From an uncultured Bacteroidota bacterium (GTDB taxonomy: Bacteria > Bacteroidota > Bacteroidia > Chitinophagales > Chitinophagaceae), in the NCBI GenBank assembly GCA_903825065.1, contig CAIJZG010000200.1, forward strand, positions 1 to 26,945: a stretch of 26,945 nucleotides of DNA. Direction: 5' to 3'. Made by a program: the position numbers and the translations under genes. Under the pieces are notes generated by a model. The model worked only from the letters and a program-made list of their open reading frames with translations, did not search any database and was not told the DNA's origin. Shown piece by piece: positions 1-7,646 of this stretch (its first letter is position 1; each line of letters starts with the position of its first letter).

Positions 1-573
1 ATCCGCTCCGGTATTTAAGATGGCTTTAGCATTTGCAAGTGTTACACCACCATCAATTTCAATTAAGGTGTGTAGTCATCTTTCCTTATTCATTTTTTTT
101 AAAACTCGAATCTTATCCATTGTTTGTGGAATAAATGATTGTACACAAAAACCATGATTCACACTCATGATACAATCTAGATATATATTTTCGAGAATAT
201 CTTCCAATAATTGCACAGGTGTATGTGGATTTAAAGCCACACCGGCCTTCATTCCTAGTGATTTTATTTGTTGTAGATTTCTATGTAAGTGCTGGCATGC
301 TTCGTAATGAACAGTAAGTATATCAGCTCCAGCTTTCTTAAATGCCTCCGCATATTCTCCTGGTCTTTCTATCATCAGGTGTACATCACATACTTTACTT
401 GTTGCAGTTCTGATTTGTTCTATCACTGGTAATCCAAAACTAATGTTAGGAACAAAAGTCCCATCCATTACATCTAAATGAAACCAATCAGCAACGCTTT
501 CATTTAACATCTTACATTCTGATCCCAATTCTAAAAAATTACAGGCTAAGAGTGATGGGGCTATAATCGGCAT
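1..573 (-). pseudogene. rpe: Ribulose-phosphate 3-epimerase, partial, with in-frame stop
   Basis: Rpe interconverts ribulose-5-phosphate and xylulose-5-phosphate in the cytosolic pentose phosphate pathway. The family is clear from the start APSLLACNF, HLDVMDGTFVPN (His32 and Asp34, metal/catalytic), DVHLMIE (His65) and ALNPHTP. The ATG at 573 opens 165 codons up to a TGA at 76-78. The same frame then continues to the window edge with LHTLIEIDGGV, which carries the catalytic Asp-Gly-Gly, so the TGA interrupts the gene rather than ending it. It aligns with a Gly in E. coli Rpe. The phosphate-binding motif, normally NPGFGGQ, reads NHGFCVQ at residues 139-145. About 25 C-terminal residues lie outside the window. 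A promoter-like box sits just upstream at 588-595. Whether this is a true pseudogene or a sequence error near a contig edge cannot be decided here; the family assignment is firm. Confidence 0.8.
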
Positions 574-587
574 TGTGATAGTTTTTG

Positions 588-595
588 CAAAGTTA
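588..595 (-). promoter_or_regulatory. Bacteroidota -7 box (TAACTTTG) for rpe
   Basis: The minus strand reads TAACTTTG, an exact match to the Bacteroidota consensus TAnnTTTG, 14 bases before the rpe ATG and in the short gap after the TPR lipoprotein stop. It would give rpe its own short-leader transcript. No convincing -33 TTG element is visible at the usual distance, so this rests on the -7 box alone. Confidence 0.45.
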
Positions 596-607
596 CAATT
601 TTTGTTT

Positions 608-1420
608 TTAGTGTGTTCCGGCAGATTTCAATCTTGTAATTGCTTGCTCAGCTTCGTTTAATTTAGGATCAAGCGAAAACGCTTTCTCATAATTTTCAAG
701 AGCGGAAGTTGAATTTTTGTTCGCTTCATAAGTTTTAGCTAACCAATAATATCCATCTGGATAGTTGTTTCTTACAGAAATTGTTGTATGGAAAATATTT
801 AAAGCTTCAGCGTATTGTTTTCTGTCGTAATAAATGAATCCAATTTCCATATATGCTTCCATATAGGTATAATTATTAGCTATACAACTGGTAAAAAGTT
901 GAATTGCTTTTGTGGTGTTACCACTTCTTGCAAAGTAAACACCAGCAATAAAGTCGCAATGCGACTGGTAGGTCCTTCCCATTCTCAGGTCTGAAACTTT
1001 CTGACAAAGCTCTAGTGCTTTACTATTTTTTGTTTCTGCAAATATGTTTGCTAATGCAAGCATAGCATCTGGAGAAGCATAAATATTTGCAGCACGACTA
1101 TAAGATTTTATTGCAGCAAGTGTATCCTTTAAATTTTCTGAAAGTTGCGCTTTCTTAAACCATAACCCAAAATTGCTACTATCATTTTTTATTAATGTAT
1201 TTAATTCTTCTAAGGCAAGAGCATAGCTTCCCATACTATCTAGAGCATTTACTAATCTCATATGCAAGCCAACGCTATCAGGAAATTGCTTCGCTAATTG
1301 ATTCAATCTCGAAATTTCTTCTGGTAGAACTAAATTTTGCTTTGTACTATTTTTGTCTTTTGTTTGATTGGTACAAGACAAGATAAATAATAGAGGGATG
1401 TATAGAAATAGCTTATTCAT
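608..1420 (-). CDS. TPR-repeat lipoprotein
   Basis: Predicted envelope lipoprotein of about 270 residues. The N-terminus from the ATG at 1420 is MNKLFLYIPLLFILSC, a type II signal peptide whose lipobox ends in a Cys about 16 residues in. The mature part is helical, with repeated TPR signatures such as LWFKKAQLSENLKDTLAAI, AYMEIGFIYYDRKQYAEAL and GYYWLAKTYEANKNSTSAL. TPR proteins serve as protein-binding scaffolds, and the partner here is unknown. A TTG six bases upstream (1426) could add two residues, but the ATG is preferred because GAGG lies directly before it. The stop is TAA at 608-610, 34 bases from the rpe start. It is divergent from the beta-propeller gene at 1510. No specific function is assigned. 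Confidence 0.85.
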   Translation of the reverse strand: MNKLFLYIPLLFILSCTNQTKDKNSTKQNLVLPEEISRLNQLAKQFPDSVGLHMRLVNALDSMGSYALALEELNTLIKNDSSNFGLWFKKAQLSENLKDTLAAIKSYSRAANIYASPDAMLALANIFAETKNSKALELCQKVSDLRMGRTYQSHCDFIAGVYFARSGNTTKAIQLFTSCIANNYTYMEAYMEIGFIYYDRKQYAEALNIFHTTISVRNNYPDGYYWLAKTYEANKNSTSALENYEKAFSLDPKLNEAEQAITRLKSAGTH

Positions 1421-1484
1421 CCTCAAAAATACGCGGCATTTGGACTTCTATCAATTTTTTGACATAATACATCTCCTAAGACCT

Positions 1485-1492
1485 TATTTTTG
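1485..1492 (+). promoter_or_regulatory. Bacteroidota -7 box (TATTTTTG) for the beta-propeller gene
   Basis: TATTTTTG matches TAnnTTTG exactly and lies 17 bases before the ATG at 1510. A T-run ending in TTG at 1455-1461 lies 23 bases upstream, slightly longer than the usual -33 to -7 spacing. The region is AT-rich, so a chance match is possible. Confidence 0.45.
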
Positions 1493-1509
1493 TAGAATAT
1501 TAACAACTT

Positions 1510-2595
1510 ATGAAATATCTAATCCTTGTCTTTTCTCTTTTATTTTTAAGTGTTTTAGCATTAAGTGCACAGGAAAAACCTGCTTTATTGGATTCTATTC
1601 ATTTTGCGGGTGAAAAACATTTTAAAAATATTCGTCAGCTAACTTTTGGTGGGGATAATGCGGAAGCTTATTGGAGTTATGATGGGAAATCCGTTATTTT
1701 CCAACGTACCAATCCCAAAGAAGGGTTGAATTGCGACCAGATCTTTATAGGCAAAATACCAACAAGAGACGATGAACCATTTACTTACAAAATGATCAGT
1801 TCCGGAAAAGGCAGAACCACTTGTTCCTACTTTTTACCAGATGGGAAACATATTATTTACGCATCTACTTTTAAGGGTGCCGATACTTGTCCTCCCTTGC
1901 CAGACAGATCTAAATATGGTAATAAATATATTTGGCCCCTATACGATTCCTATGATATTTATATGGCAGATTTGAATGGCAAAATTGTTAAACAGTTGAC
2001 CACTGCAAAAGGGTATGATGCAGAAGGAACGCTTTCTCCTGATGGCAAAAAAATGATATATTGCAGCGATAAAGACGGCGATTTAGATTTATATGTGATG
2101 GATTTACAAACAGGTAAAGAAAAAAGGGTAACCAATACACTAGGATATGATGGTGGTGCATGGTTTAGTCCTGATGGAAAGAAAATCGTTTGGAGAGCCA
2201 GTCGCCCCAAAACAGCGGAAGAAATTAAAGAATACAAAGATTTTTTAAAGCAAGGTTTAGTGGCGCCAACTCATATGGAGGTTTATGAGGCTAATGCAGA
2301 TGGTTCAGATGCAAAGCAAATTACTTTTTTAGAGCAAGCTAACTGGGCGCCTAATTTTACTCCGGATGGTAAGCATATTATTTTTTGCAGTAATCATGAA
2401 TATAAGAGAGGGTTCCCTTTTAATATGTATCTAACTGATATCAATGGAAAAGGCTTAGAAAAAATTAGTAGAGATAGGGGCTTTGATGCATTTCCTATGT
2501 TTAGCCCTGATGGCAAGAAAATCATGTTTTCGAGTAATAGAAACAATGGTGGCACTCACGATACTAATCTTTTTGTTGCCGATTGGGTCGATTAA
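1510..2595 (+). CDS. Secreted TolB-like (PD40) beta-propeller protein
   Basis: Predicted exported protein of 361 residues. A signal peptide, MKYLILVFSLLFLSVLALSA followed by QEK, fills the first 20 residues. The rest is built from PD40/TolB-type blades, each with a [F/L]-S/T-PDGKxI core: SYDGKSVIF, LPDGKHIIY, LSPDGKKMIY, FSPDGKKIVW, FTPDGKHIIF and FSPDGKKIMF. About six blades would form a complete propeller. Proteins of this kind act as ligand- or protein-binding modules in the periplasm or at the surface. No enzymatic residues stand out and no partner gene is adjacent, although the protease-barrel protein at 3725 also carries a propeller-like middle. The stop is TAA. It is not TolB proper, because no Tol-Pal genes are nearby. 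Confidence 0.85.
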   Translation: MKYLILVFSLLFLSVLALSAQEKPALLDSIHFAGEKHFKNIRQLTFGGDNAEAYWSYDGKSVIFQRTNPKEGLNCDQIFIGKIPTRDDEPFTYKMISSGKGRTTCSYFLPDGKHIIYASTFKGADTCPPLPDRSKYGNKYIWPLYDSYDIYMADLNGKIVKQLTTAKGYDAEGTLSPDGKKMIYCSDKDGDLDLYVMDLQTGKEKRVTNTLGYDGGAWFSPDGKKIVWRASRPKTAEEIKEYKDFLKQGLVAPTHMEVYEANADGSDAKQITFLEQANWAPNFTPDGKHIIFCSNHEYKRGFPFNMYLTDINGKGLEKISRDRGFDAFPMFSPDGKKIMFSSNRNNGGTHDTNLFVADWVD

Positions 2596-2655
2596 TAATA
2601 TTATAATCCTATAGTATTTAGGAATTGATTATTTTCAAAAAAATTAAATATCATA

Positions 2656-3120
2656 ATGTATCAAGGACTTCTTCATTTACACAGTTTATTACGATGGATC
2701 ATTTTAATACTTTTAGTAGTAAATATTGTCAGACATTTTTCAGCTTCCAATAGCCCCTTTACGGCTACTGACAAAAAGTTAGGTTTATTCTTAATGATAG
2801 CAGCTCATACTACTTTATTGTTGGGTTTATATCAATGGTTTACTGGCCCATCTGGATTTCAAAATATTAAAAATCTTGGGATGGGAGTGGTGATGAAAGA
2901 TAGTGCTGCTCGTTTTTGGGCTGTTGAACATATGACTGGAATGATCATTGGCATCTTATTAATTACTTTAGGCAAAACAGTTGCTAAGAAAAATTTTACT
3001 GATGCGCTGAAACATAAGCGGAGTGCTATTTTATTCACATTAGCCTTGGTAATTATTTTATTAACTATTCCATGGCCTTTTAGAGTGGGAATCGGTCGAC
3101 CATGGTTTCCGGGCATGTAA
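2656..3120 (+). CDS. Small four-helix membrane protein of unknown function
   Basis: A 154-residue integral membrane protein with about four hydrophobic helices: residues 10-27, 42-60, 92-107 and 124-140. Histidines sit in or next to helices (HLH at 7-9, His51, His92), which is the kind of pattern that can hold heme, and similar Bacteroidota proteins are sometimes labelled cytochrome b-like. I see no CxxCH and no confirmed heme pair, so this is only a possibility. The C-terminus WPFRVGIGRPWFPGM is aromatic- and Pro-rich. It follows the propeller gene in the same direction with a 60-base gap. Its TAA ends at 3120, directly abutting the stop of the convergent phosphoesterase. Confidence 0.75.
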   Translation: MYQGLLHLHSLLRWIILILLVVNIVRHFSASNSPFTATDKKLGLFLMIAAHTTLLLGLYQWFTGPSGFQNIKNLGMGVVMKDSAARFWAVEHMTGMIIGILLITLGKTVAKKNFTDALKHKRSAILFTLALVIILLTIPWPFRVGIGRPWFPGM

Positions 3121-3615
3121 TTATCTTTTTCCCAATTCAATCACTTCACAATCTTTGATATCTTTGCCATCAATGGTAAAGCGAATGATTGTGCGGATTT
3201 GATGCCAGCCATGTTTACCCGCAGCGCCTGGATTCATATGAAGGCAATCATGGTCTGCATCATACATGATTTTAAGAATATGGGAATGCCCGCTGATAAA
3301 TAGTTGCGGATGCATTTTTTTGATTATTTTTTTTGAATCAGTATTGTATTTTGGTGGATATCCGCCAATGTGAATCATCAGTACATTTACTTCTTCGCAT
3401 TTCCAAACTAGCATTTCAGGAAACTCACTTCGTACATCATATCCATCAATATTTCCAGAAACTGCCTTAAATATCTTTTTTTCTTTTAATTCATCAGCAA
3501 TTGCAATACTTCCAAGGTCCCCTGCATGCCAAATTTCATCACAATTAGCAAAATATTTAGAACATGATGGATCAAGCCATCCATGTGTATCTGAAATCAA
3601 TCCGATCTTTGTCAT
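3121..3615 (-). CDS. YfcE/MJ0936-type metallophosphoesterase
   Basis: A 164-residue cytosolic phosphodiesterase of the calcineurin-like superfamily, small YfcE/MJ0936 branch. The complete metal-ligand set is visible: SDTHG (Asp9, His11), HAGDLG (Asp33), SGNID (Asn55), MIHIGG (His82) and SGHSH (His110, His112), then MNPGA. Family members hydrolyse phosphodiester bonds with two divalent metals; the natural substrate is usually unknown. Length matches the family, and the ATG at 3615 directly precedes the TKIGLISDTHG core strand. The gene is tail-to-tail with the membrane protein with no spacer, and divergent from the large metallopeptidase gene at 3725. Confidence 0.92.
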   Translation of the reverse strand: MTKIGLISDTHGWLDPSCSKYFANCDEIWHAGDLGSIAIADELKEKKIFKAVSGNIDGYDVRSEFPEMLVWKCEEVNVLMIHIGGYPPKYNTDSKKIIKKMHPQLFISGHSHILKIMYDADHDCLHMNPGAAGKHGWHQIRTIIRFTIDGKDIKDCEVIELGKR

Positions 3616-3724
3616 TGTATTATTGGATATTCAAACAAAAGAATCTGTAGTTTTATTTATTGCAACTTATAACAAAATACTTGAGTTAATTAAGTATACG
3701 AGAGGAATTAAATTTTTAGGCAGA

Positions 3725-6520
3725 ATGAAGTATTTATTGTTTTTAATTGGCTTGATTTATTTTAGTCAGGTGGGAGCACAGGTCTTTGGAGGAAATCCTG
3801 CTAGAGAGAAATGGTTACAGTATAATACAGATTCGATTCGGGTAATCTTTCCTCATGGTATGGAAGCAGCAGCGAAAAGAATTATTAAAAACGCATCTAA
3901 TATCCGTGTCGCCGATAAAAGTAGTTTAGGAAATTATCAAAGAAAAATTAGTTTGGTATTACAAACTGGGAGCACTAATTCCAATGCCTATGTGGGTTTA
4001 GCTCCTTGGAGATCTGAATTTTATACCATCTCACCACAAGATCCTTTTGAAATGGGGGCGATTAATTGGATTGATAATTTAACCATCCATGAGTTCCGAC
4101 ATGTACAGCAATATAGCAATTTCAATAAAGGCTTATCTAATGTTGCATCTATTATTTTAGGAGAACAAGGTCTAGCTCTTGCTACTTCAGCTGCCATTCC
4201 TGATTGGTTTTTTGAAGGTGATGCGGTGTATAATGAAACAAAATTCTCACCTCAAGGAAGGGGTAAGCTTGCCTTGTTTATTAATAGCTATAAAAGCCTT
4301 TACCTTTCTGAAAAGCATTATTCTTTTATGCAGATGCGGAATGGATCGTTTCGTAAATACATTCCTAGCCATTATGAATTAGGATATTTATTAGTGACTT
4401 ATGGAAGAAAAAAATATGGAGATAGCATCTGGACAAAAATTTGTGCTGATGCGGTTAGTTTCAAACCTCTGATCTATCCATTTCAGAATGCTTTACAAAA
4501 ATATACGGGGATCAGTTATCAACAGTTTGTTTCTGATGCCATGACTTACTTTCAAGGAATTTGGAAAGCTGATAAAACCGATAAAATTGATTGGATAACA
4601 AATACTGTTCAAAATGATGTGGTTGATTATCGATATCCCTATAACTCGAATGATGGGTCGATGATTGTATTGCGTAAGTCTTTGAAAGACTTATCCGGCT
4701 TTTATAAAATCAATAAAGATCGGAAAGAGCAAAAAATTGCTATACGTTCTATTGCTACCGATGATTACTATTCTTATAAAAATGGTAAGATTGTTTATAC
4801 ATCATATCAGCCCGATATTCGATGGGGGAATAGAGAATATAATGCCATTAAATTGTTGGATGTAAATAGTGGGGAAGAAAAAAATATTTTATCTCATACT
4901 AAATATTATTCTCCCGACATTTCAAGTGATGGAACTCATTTTTTAGCAATTGAATTAGATCCCACTAATGGATCTTCTTTATTGTTTTTGGATCAGGAAG
5001 GAAAAGTGCTAAATAGGATACAAAAAAATGGATGGGTATTTGCAAGCCCTAAGTTTTCAACTAATGACCAAAATGTTTTTGTTACAGCTAGAAATAATTT
5101 GGGGGAAATGAGTTTGTTAAAAAAATCATTTGATCAGAATGATTCTTTACAGGTTATACTTCCATTTGCCAATAGGTTAATAGGATACTTAAATGTACAA
5201 GGTGATACACTTATCTATACGCTTAGTAATAATGGTCGGGATGAAATTTGGGCAACTGTTATAAAAAAGGATATTTCTGAAAATTTTCGTCTTGCTTCCT
5301 ATGCCACTGGCTTATACCAAGGCTTTATTAATCAGGAAGGGATATTAATAAGCTCGGCATTTAGTGTGGAGGGTTATCGGTTAGCAGCCATAAAACCCCT
5401 TTGGGAATCGAAAATGAAAATAGAATCATTAGCAAATTTAACCACACCTGAAATATATAATAAACAGGATAGGGCTTTATTATTGAATGCGGAGGAACGA
5501 GATTTTGAGCCTACAAAATATTCATCTGCTCATGGGCTGATTCATTTTCATAGTTGGAGGCCCATGTACAGCGATCCGGAATATACTTTTACAATGTATA
5601 GTGATAATGTGTTGAACACATTTCATTCGGAGTTAGGATATACCTATAATAAGAATGAAGCTAGTCACGAACTATCAGCCACAGGTATTTTTGGAGGAAC
5701 TTTTATCCAGCCAATAATAGGGTGGAACCAGACTTGGTCTAGGTCGGGGTATTATCAAAAAGACACTTTGGTTCATTGGAATGAAACAAATGAATATTTG
5801 GGTCTTCAATTACCACTCAACTTATCGGGGGGAAAGTCATATAGATTTTTAAACTTTTCTTCCACCTATCAATTTGATCAATTGAAATGGTTGGGTATCG
5901 GTAAAACTTTATTTAGAGATCAGCAGTTTAATACGTTACAAAGCCGGATTGAGTATATCAGTCAAATAGAACAATCCACTCAACAGATTCTGCCTCATTG
6001 GGGGCAACATTTAATGGCTCAATATAAAAATGCGCTTGGGGCCTATTCTGCGAATCAGTTTATGCTTTCGGGTAGCTTTTATCTTCCGGGGCTGAGCAAT
6101 AATCATAGCATAGTTGTTACAGCAGCGTATTATCAAAGGGATACCTTGCAGCAATATTTGTTTTCCAATAATTTCCCTTTTTCACGGGGATATACGGCAA
6201 TTGATTTTCCAAGAATGTGGAAAATGGGGTTGAATTATCAATTGCCCATTAGCTATCCTGAATGGGGTTTTGGAAATTTGGTCTATTTTTCAAGGGTAAG
6301 GCTCAACATTTTTTATGATTATACCAGAGGAAAAAGTTTGAGAACGGGAACTCAATATGAATTTGCTTCAACTGGGGGTGAAATTTATTTTGATACTAAA
6401 TGGTGGAATCAGCAATCCGTAAGTTTTGGGATTCGATATAGCCATCTTTTGAACAATGAGTTTAGGGGTAATACCCAGCCGAACATTTGGGAGTTTATCG
6501 TGCCGGTGAATCTTTTTTAA
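3725..6520 (+). CDS. Secreted HExxH metallopeptidase / propeller / outer-membrane barrel protein
   Basis: A 931-residue exported protein. The reading frame is open upstream to a TTG at 3623, but the ATG at 3725 is chosen because it opens a clean signal peptide, MKYLLFLIGLIYFSQVGAQ. Residues 25-280 hold HEFRH (His122, Glu123, His126) and, about 38 residues on, WFFEGDAV (Glu164), the spacing of a gluzincin zinc protease. Residues 295-560 look like propeller blades (SPDISSDGTHFLAIE, SPKFSTNDQNVFV). From about 625 to the end there are alternating amphipathic strands rich in Tyr, Trp and Gly, and the last residue is Phe (WEFIVPVNLF), typical of a Bam-assembled barrel. The likely role is a peptidase anchored in the outer membrane by its own barrel. 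Substrate unknown; the barrel is inferred from composition only. Confidence 0.8.
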   Translation: MKYLLFLIGLIYFSQVGAQVFGGNPAREKWLQYNTDSIRVIFPHGMEAAAKRIIKNASNIRVADKSSLGNYQRKISLVLQTGSTNSNAYVGLAPWRSEFYTISPQDPFEMGAINWIDNLTIHEFRHVQQYSNFNKGLSNVASIILGEQGLALATSAAIPDWFFEGDAVYNETKFSPQGRGKLALFINSYKSLYLSEKHYSFMQMRNGSFRKYIPSHYELGYLLVTYGRKKYGDSIWTKICADAVSFKPLIYPFQNALQKYTGISYQQFVSDAMTYFQGIWKADKTDKIDWITNTVQNDVVDYRYPYNSNDGSMIVLRKSLKDLSGFYKINKDRKEQKIAIRSIATDDYYSYKNGKIVYTSYQPDIRWGNREYNAIKLLDVNSGEEKNILSHTKYYSPDISSDGTHFLAIELDPTNGSSLLFLDQEGKVLNRIQKNGWVFASPKFSTNDQNVFVTARNNLGEMSLLKKSFDQNDSLQVILPFANRLIGYLNVQGDTLIYTLSNNGRDEIWATVIKKDISENFRLASYATGLYQGFINQEGILISSAFSVEGYRLAAIKPLWESKMKIESLANLTTPEIYNKQDRALLLNAEERDFEPTKYSSAHGLIHFHSWRPMYSDPEYTFTMYSDNVLNTFHSELGYTYNKNEASHELSATGIFGGTFIQPIIGWNQTWSRSGYYQKDTLVHWNETNEYLGLQLPLNLSGGKSYRFLNFSSTYQFDQLKWLGIGKTLFRDQQFNTLQSRIEYISQIEQSTQQILPHWGQHLMAQYKNALGAYSANQFMLSGSFYLPGLSNNHSIVVTAAYYQRDTLQQYLFSNNFPFSRGYTAIDFPRMWKMGLNYQLPISYPEWGFGNLVYFSRVRLNIFYDYTRGKSLRTGTQYEFASTGGEIYFDTKWWNQQSVSFGIRYSHLLNNEFRGNTQPNIWEFIVPVNLF

Positions 6521-6688
6521 AAAAAATAGGGGCTTAATTTTTTTTTAAAAAGGTAAAAAAACGGAAAATAACCCCTCGTCATTGAATATTTTAAGGCATA
6601 TTTGCACCAAAATCAGGCCTTTTGGAATGATTTTCCACATTTTTAAGATTTTTTTCCACTTAATTTTCTTATTTCCGCTGCAAACTAA

Positions 6689-6696
6689 TATCTTTG
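6689..6696 (+). promoter_or_regulatory. Bacteroidota -7 box (TATCTTTG) for the infA operon
   Basis: TATCTTTG matches TAnnTTTG exactly, 16 bases before the infA ATG, at the end of a 192-base gap that follows the unrelated metallopeptidase gene. The gap is very rich in T- and A-runs and has no other clear signal. This is the obvious start point for the ribosomal operon. A clear -33 box is not visible, only T-rich DNA near 6664-6667. Confidence 0.6.
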
Positions 6697-6712
6697 CAGC
6701 CCCAAAAATTGT

Positions 6713-6931
6713 ATGTCGAAACAACCACTGATTAAACAAGATGGAGTAATTCTGGAAGCTTTGAGCAACGCTATGTTCAGAGTGAAATTAGAAAATGGCC
6801 ACGAAATATTGGCTACCATCTCAGGGAAAATGAGGATGCACTACATCCGAATTCTGCCTGGTGATAAAGTGGGAGTTGAGATGAGTCCGTATGATTTGAG
6901 TAGAGGAAGAATCATTTTCCGATACAAATAA
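6713..6931 (+). CDS. infA: Translation initiation factor IF-1
   Basis: IF-1 binds the 30S A site during initiation together with IF-2 and IF-3. The 72-residue product has the standard length and the OB-fold signatures: DGVILEALSNAMFRVKLENG, ILATISGKMRMHYIRILPGD and SPYDLSRGRIIFRY. It is the first gene of the operon with rpmJ, rpsM, rpsK, rpsD, rpoA and rplQ. In many bacteria secY, adk or map stands immediately upstream; here an unrelated exported peptidase gene does. The 82-base gap to rpmJ contains a short direct repeat (AATCAGGA at 6930-6937 and 6940-6947, the first copy overlapping the stop). Confidence 0.97.
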   Translation: MSKQPLIKQDGVILEALSNAMFRVKLENGHEILATISGKMRMHYIRILPGDKVGVEMSPYDLSRGRIIFRYK

Positions 6932-7013
6932 TCAGGAGCAATCAGGAAGGGATAAACATTTTTAGGTACCAATAAGCCGGAAGCAATAGCCAGGGCGAGC
7001 AAAAAACACTTTT

Positions 7014-7130
7014 ATGAAAGTTAGAGCTTCTATCAAAAAGCGCAGTGTAGATTGTAAGATCGTGAAGCGTAAAGGCAAACTGTACGTGATTAACAAAAAG
7101 AACCCTCGTTATAAGCAACGTCAGGGATAA
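7014..7130 (+). CDS. rpmJ: 50S ribosomal protein L36, zinc-free form
   Basis: A 38-codon gene that is easily missed because of its size. The product starts MKVRASIKKRSVDCKIVKRK and ends KNPRYKQRQG, which is diagnostic of L36, a small protein of the large subunit. The zinc-ribbon form uses Cys11, Cys14, Cys27 and His33. Here the positions read Ser11, Cys14, Asn27 and a non-His residue, so the site is lost and this is the zinc-independent C-minus type, common in Bacteroidota. It lies between infA and rpsM, its usual place. Stop TAA at 7128-7130. Confidence 0.96.
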   Translation: MKVRASIKKRSVDCKIVKRKGKLYVINKKNPRYKQRQG

Positions 7131-7135
7131 TTATC

Positions 7136-7151
7136 GGTACCTGATGGTGCC
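7136..7151 (+). other. Hairpin in the rpmJ-rpsM gap
   Basis: GGTACC, loop TGAT, GGTGCC: a six-pair stem with one G-T pair, starting five bases after the rpmJ stop. No T-run follows, so it is not a terminator. It may mark processing or local leader structure. It is short and could occur by chance. Confidence 0.35.
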
Positions 7152-7185
7152 AACAAAAAAATAGTATAAAACTTAAAATTAGAAT

Positions 7186-7566
7186 ATGGCTCGTATTGCC
7201 GGTATTGATTTACCAAAGAATAAAAGAGGAGAAATTGGTCTAACCTATATTTTCGGGATTGGCCGTTCAACTGCTCAGTATATTCTTACTAAAGCTGAAA
7301 TCAACTTTGATAAAAAAGTAAATCAGTGGAACGATGATGAACAAGCAGCTATCCGTAATATCATCAACTCTGAGTTCAAAGTTGAGGGTGCTTTACGTAG
7401 TGAAGTTTCTATGAGTATTAAACGCTTATTAGATATCGCTTGCTATCGTGGATTACGTCACCGTAAAGGTTTGCCTGTTCGTGGTCAACGTACTAAAACG
7501 AATAGTCGTACCAGAAAAGGTAAACGTAAAACAGTTGCCGGTAAGAAAAAAGTAGCTAAGAAATAA
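7186..7566 (+). CDS. rpsM: 30S ribosomal protein S13
   Basis: S13 sits in the head of the small subunit and contacts the P-site tRNA and the A-site finger of 23S rRNA. The 126-residue product has the family start MARIAGIDLPKNKRGEIGLTY (first 20 are diagnostic), the helix-hairpin-helix region FGIGRSTAQYIL, and the basic tail with CYRGLRHRKGLPVRGQRTKT NSRTRKGKRKT. Length is normal. The ATG has an A-rich leader and no Shine-Dalgarno sequence. A 150-base spacer to rpsK follows, the longest within the operon, and carries two hairpins. Confidence 0.98.
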   Translation: MARIAGIDLPKNKRGEIGLTYIFGIGRSTAQYILTKAEINFDKKVNQWNDDEQAAIRNIINSEFKVEGALRSEVSMSIKRLLDIACYRGLRHRKGLPVRGQRTKTNSRTRKGKRKTVAGKKKVAKK

Positions 7567-7574
7567 TTAGTCGG

Positions 7575-7602
7575 ATGAGTATGGTGCAAGCATCATACTC
7601 AT
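7575..7602 (+). other. Long hairpin directly after rpsM
   Basis: ATGAGTATGGTGC (7575-7587) pairs with GCATCATACTCAT (7590-7602): 13 positions with one G-T pair, although the two-base gap means the innermost pairs open to form the loop. It begins nine bases after the rpsM stop and has no T-run, so it is not a classic terminator. It could protect the 3' end of the upstream message, be a processing site, or bind a ribosomal protein. Confidence 0.55.
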
Positions 7603-7646
7603 TCGTTCTATAAAATCCATTTCAGCTTGGATCTTCCAAATAGGAA

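Noticed and set aside
76..78. TGA in rpe as a selenocysteine or reassigned codon
   Set aside because: It aligns with a Gly in the family, no downstream SECIS-like stem can be assessed, and no other gene in the window has an in-frame TGA.
1424..1431. TATTTTTG (TAnnTTTG match) on the minus strand, four bases before the TPR lipoprotein ATG
   Set aside because: Transcription would start at or inside the ATG, needing a leaderless message. In AT-rich DNA a chance match is more likely.
3623..3724. N-terminal extension of the metallopeptidase gene from a TTG at 3623
   Set aside because: The extension would place 34 residues before a clean signal peptide; the ATG at 3725 is far more plausible.
6530..6600. 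GGGG and CCCC separated by long A/T runs after the metallopeptidase gene, possible terminator
   Set aside because: The stem is only about four pairs with a loop over 30 bases, so it is not a credible intrinsic terminator.
6930..6947. Direct repeat AATCAGGA x2 at the infA stop
   Set aside because: Only eight bases and two copies; likely chance.
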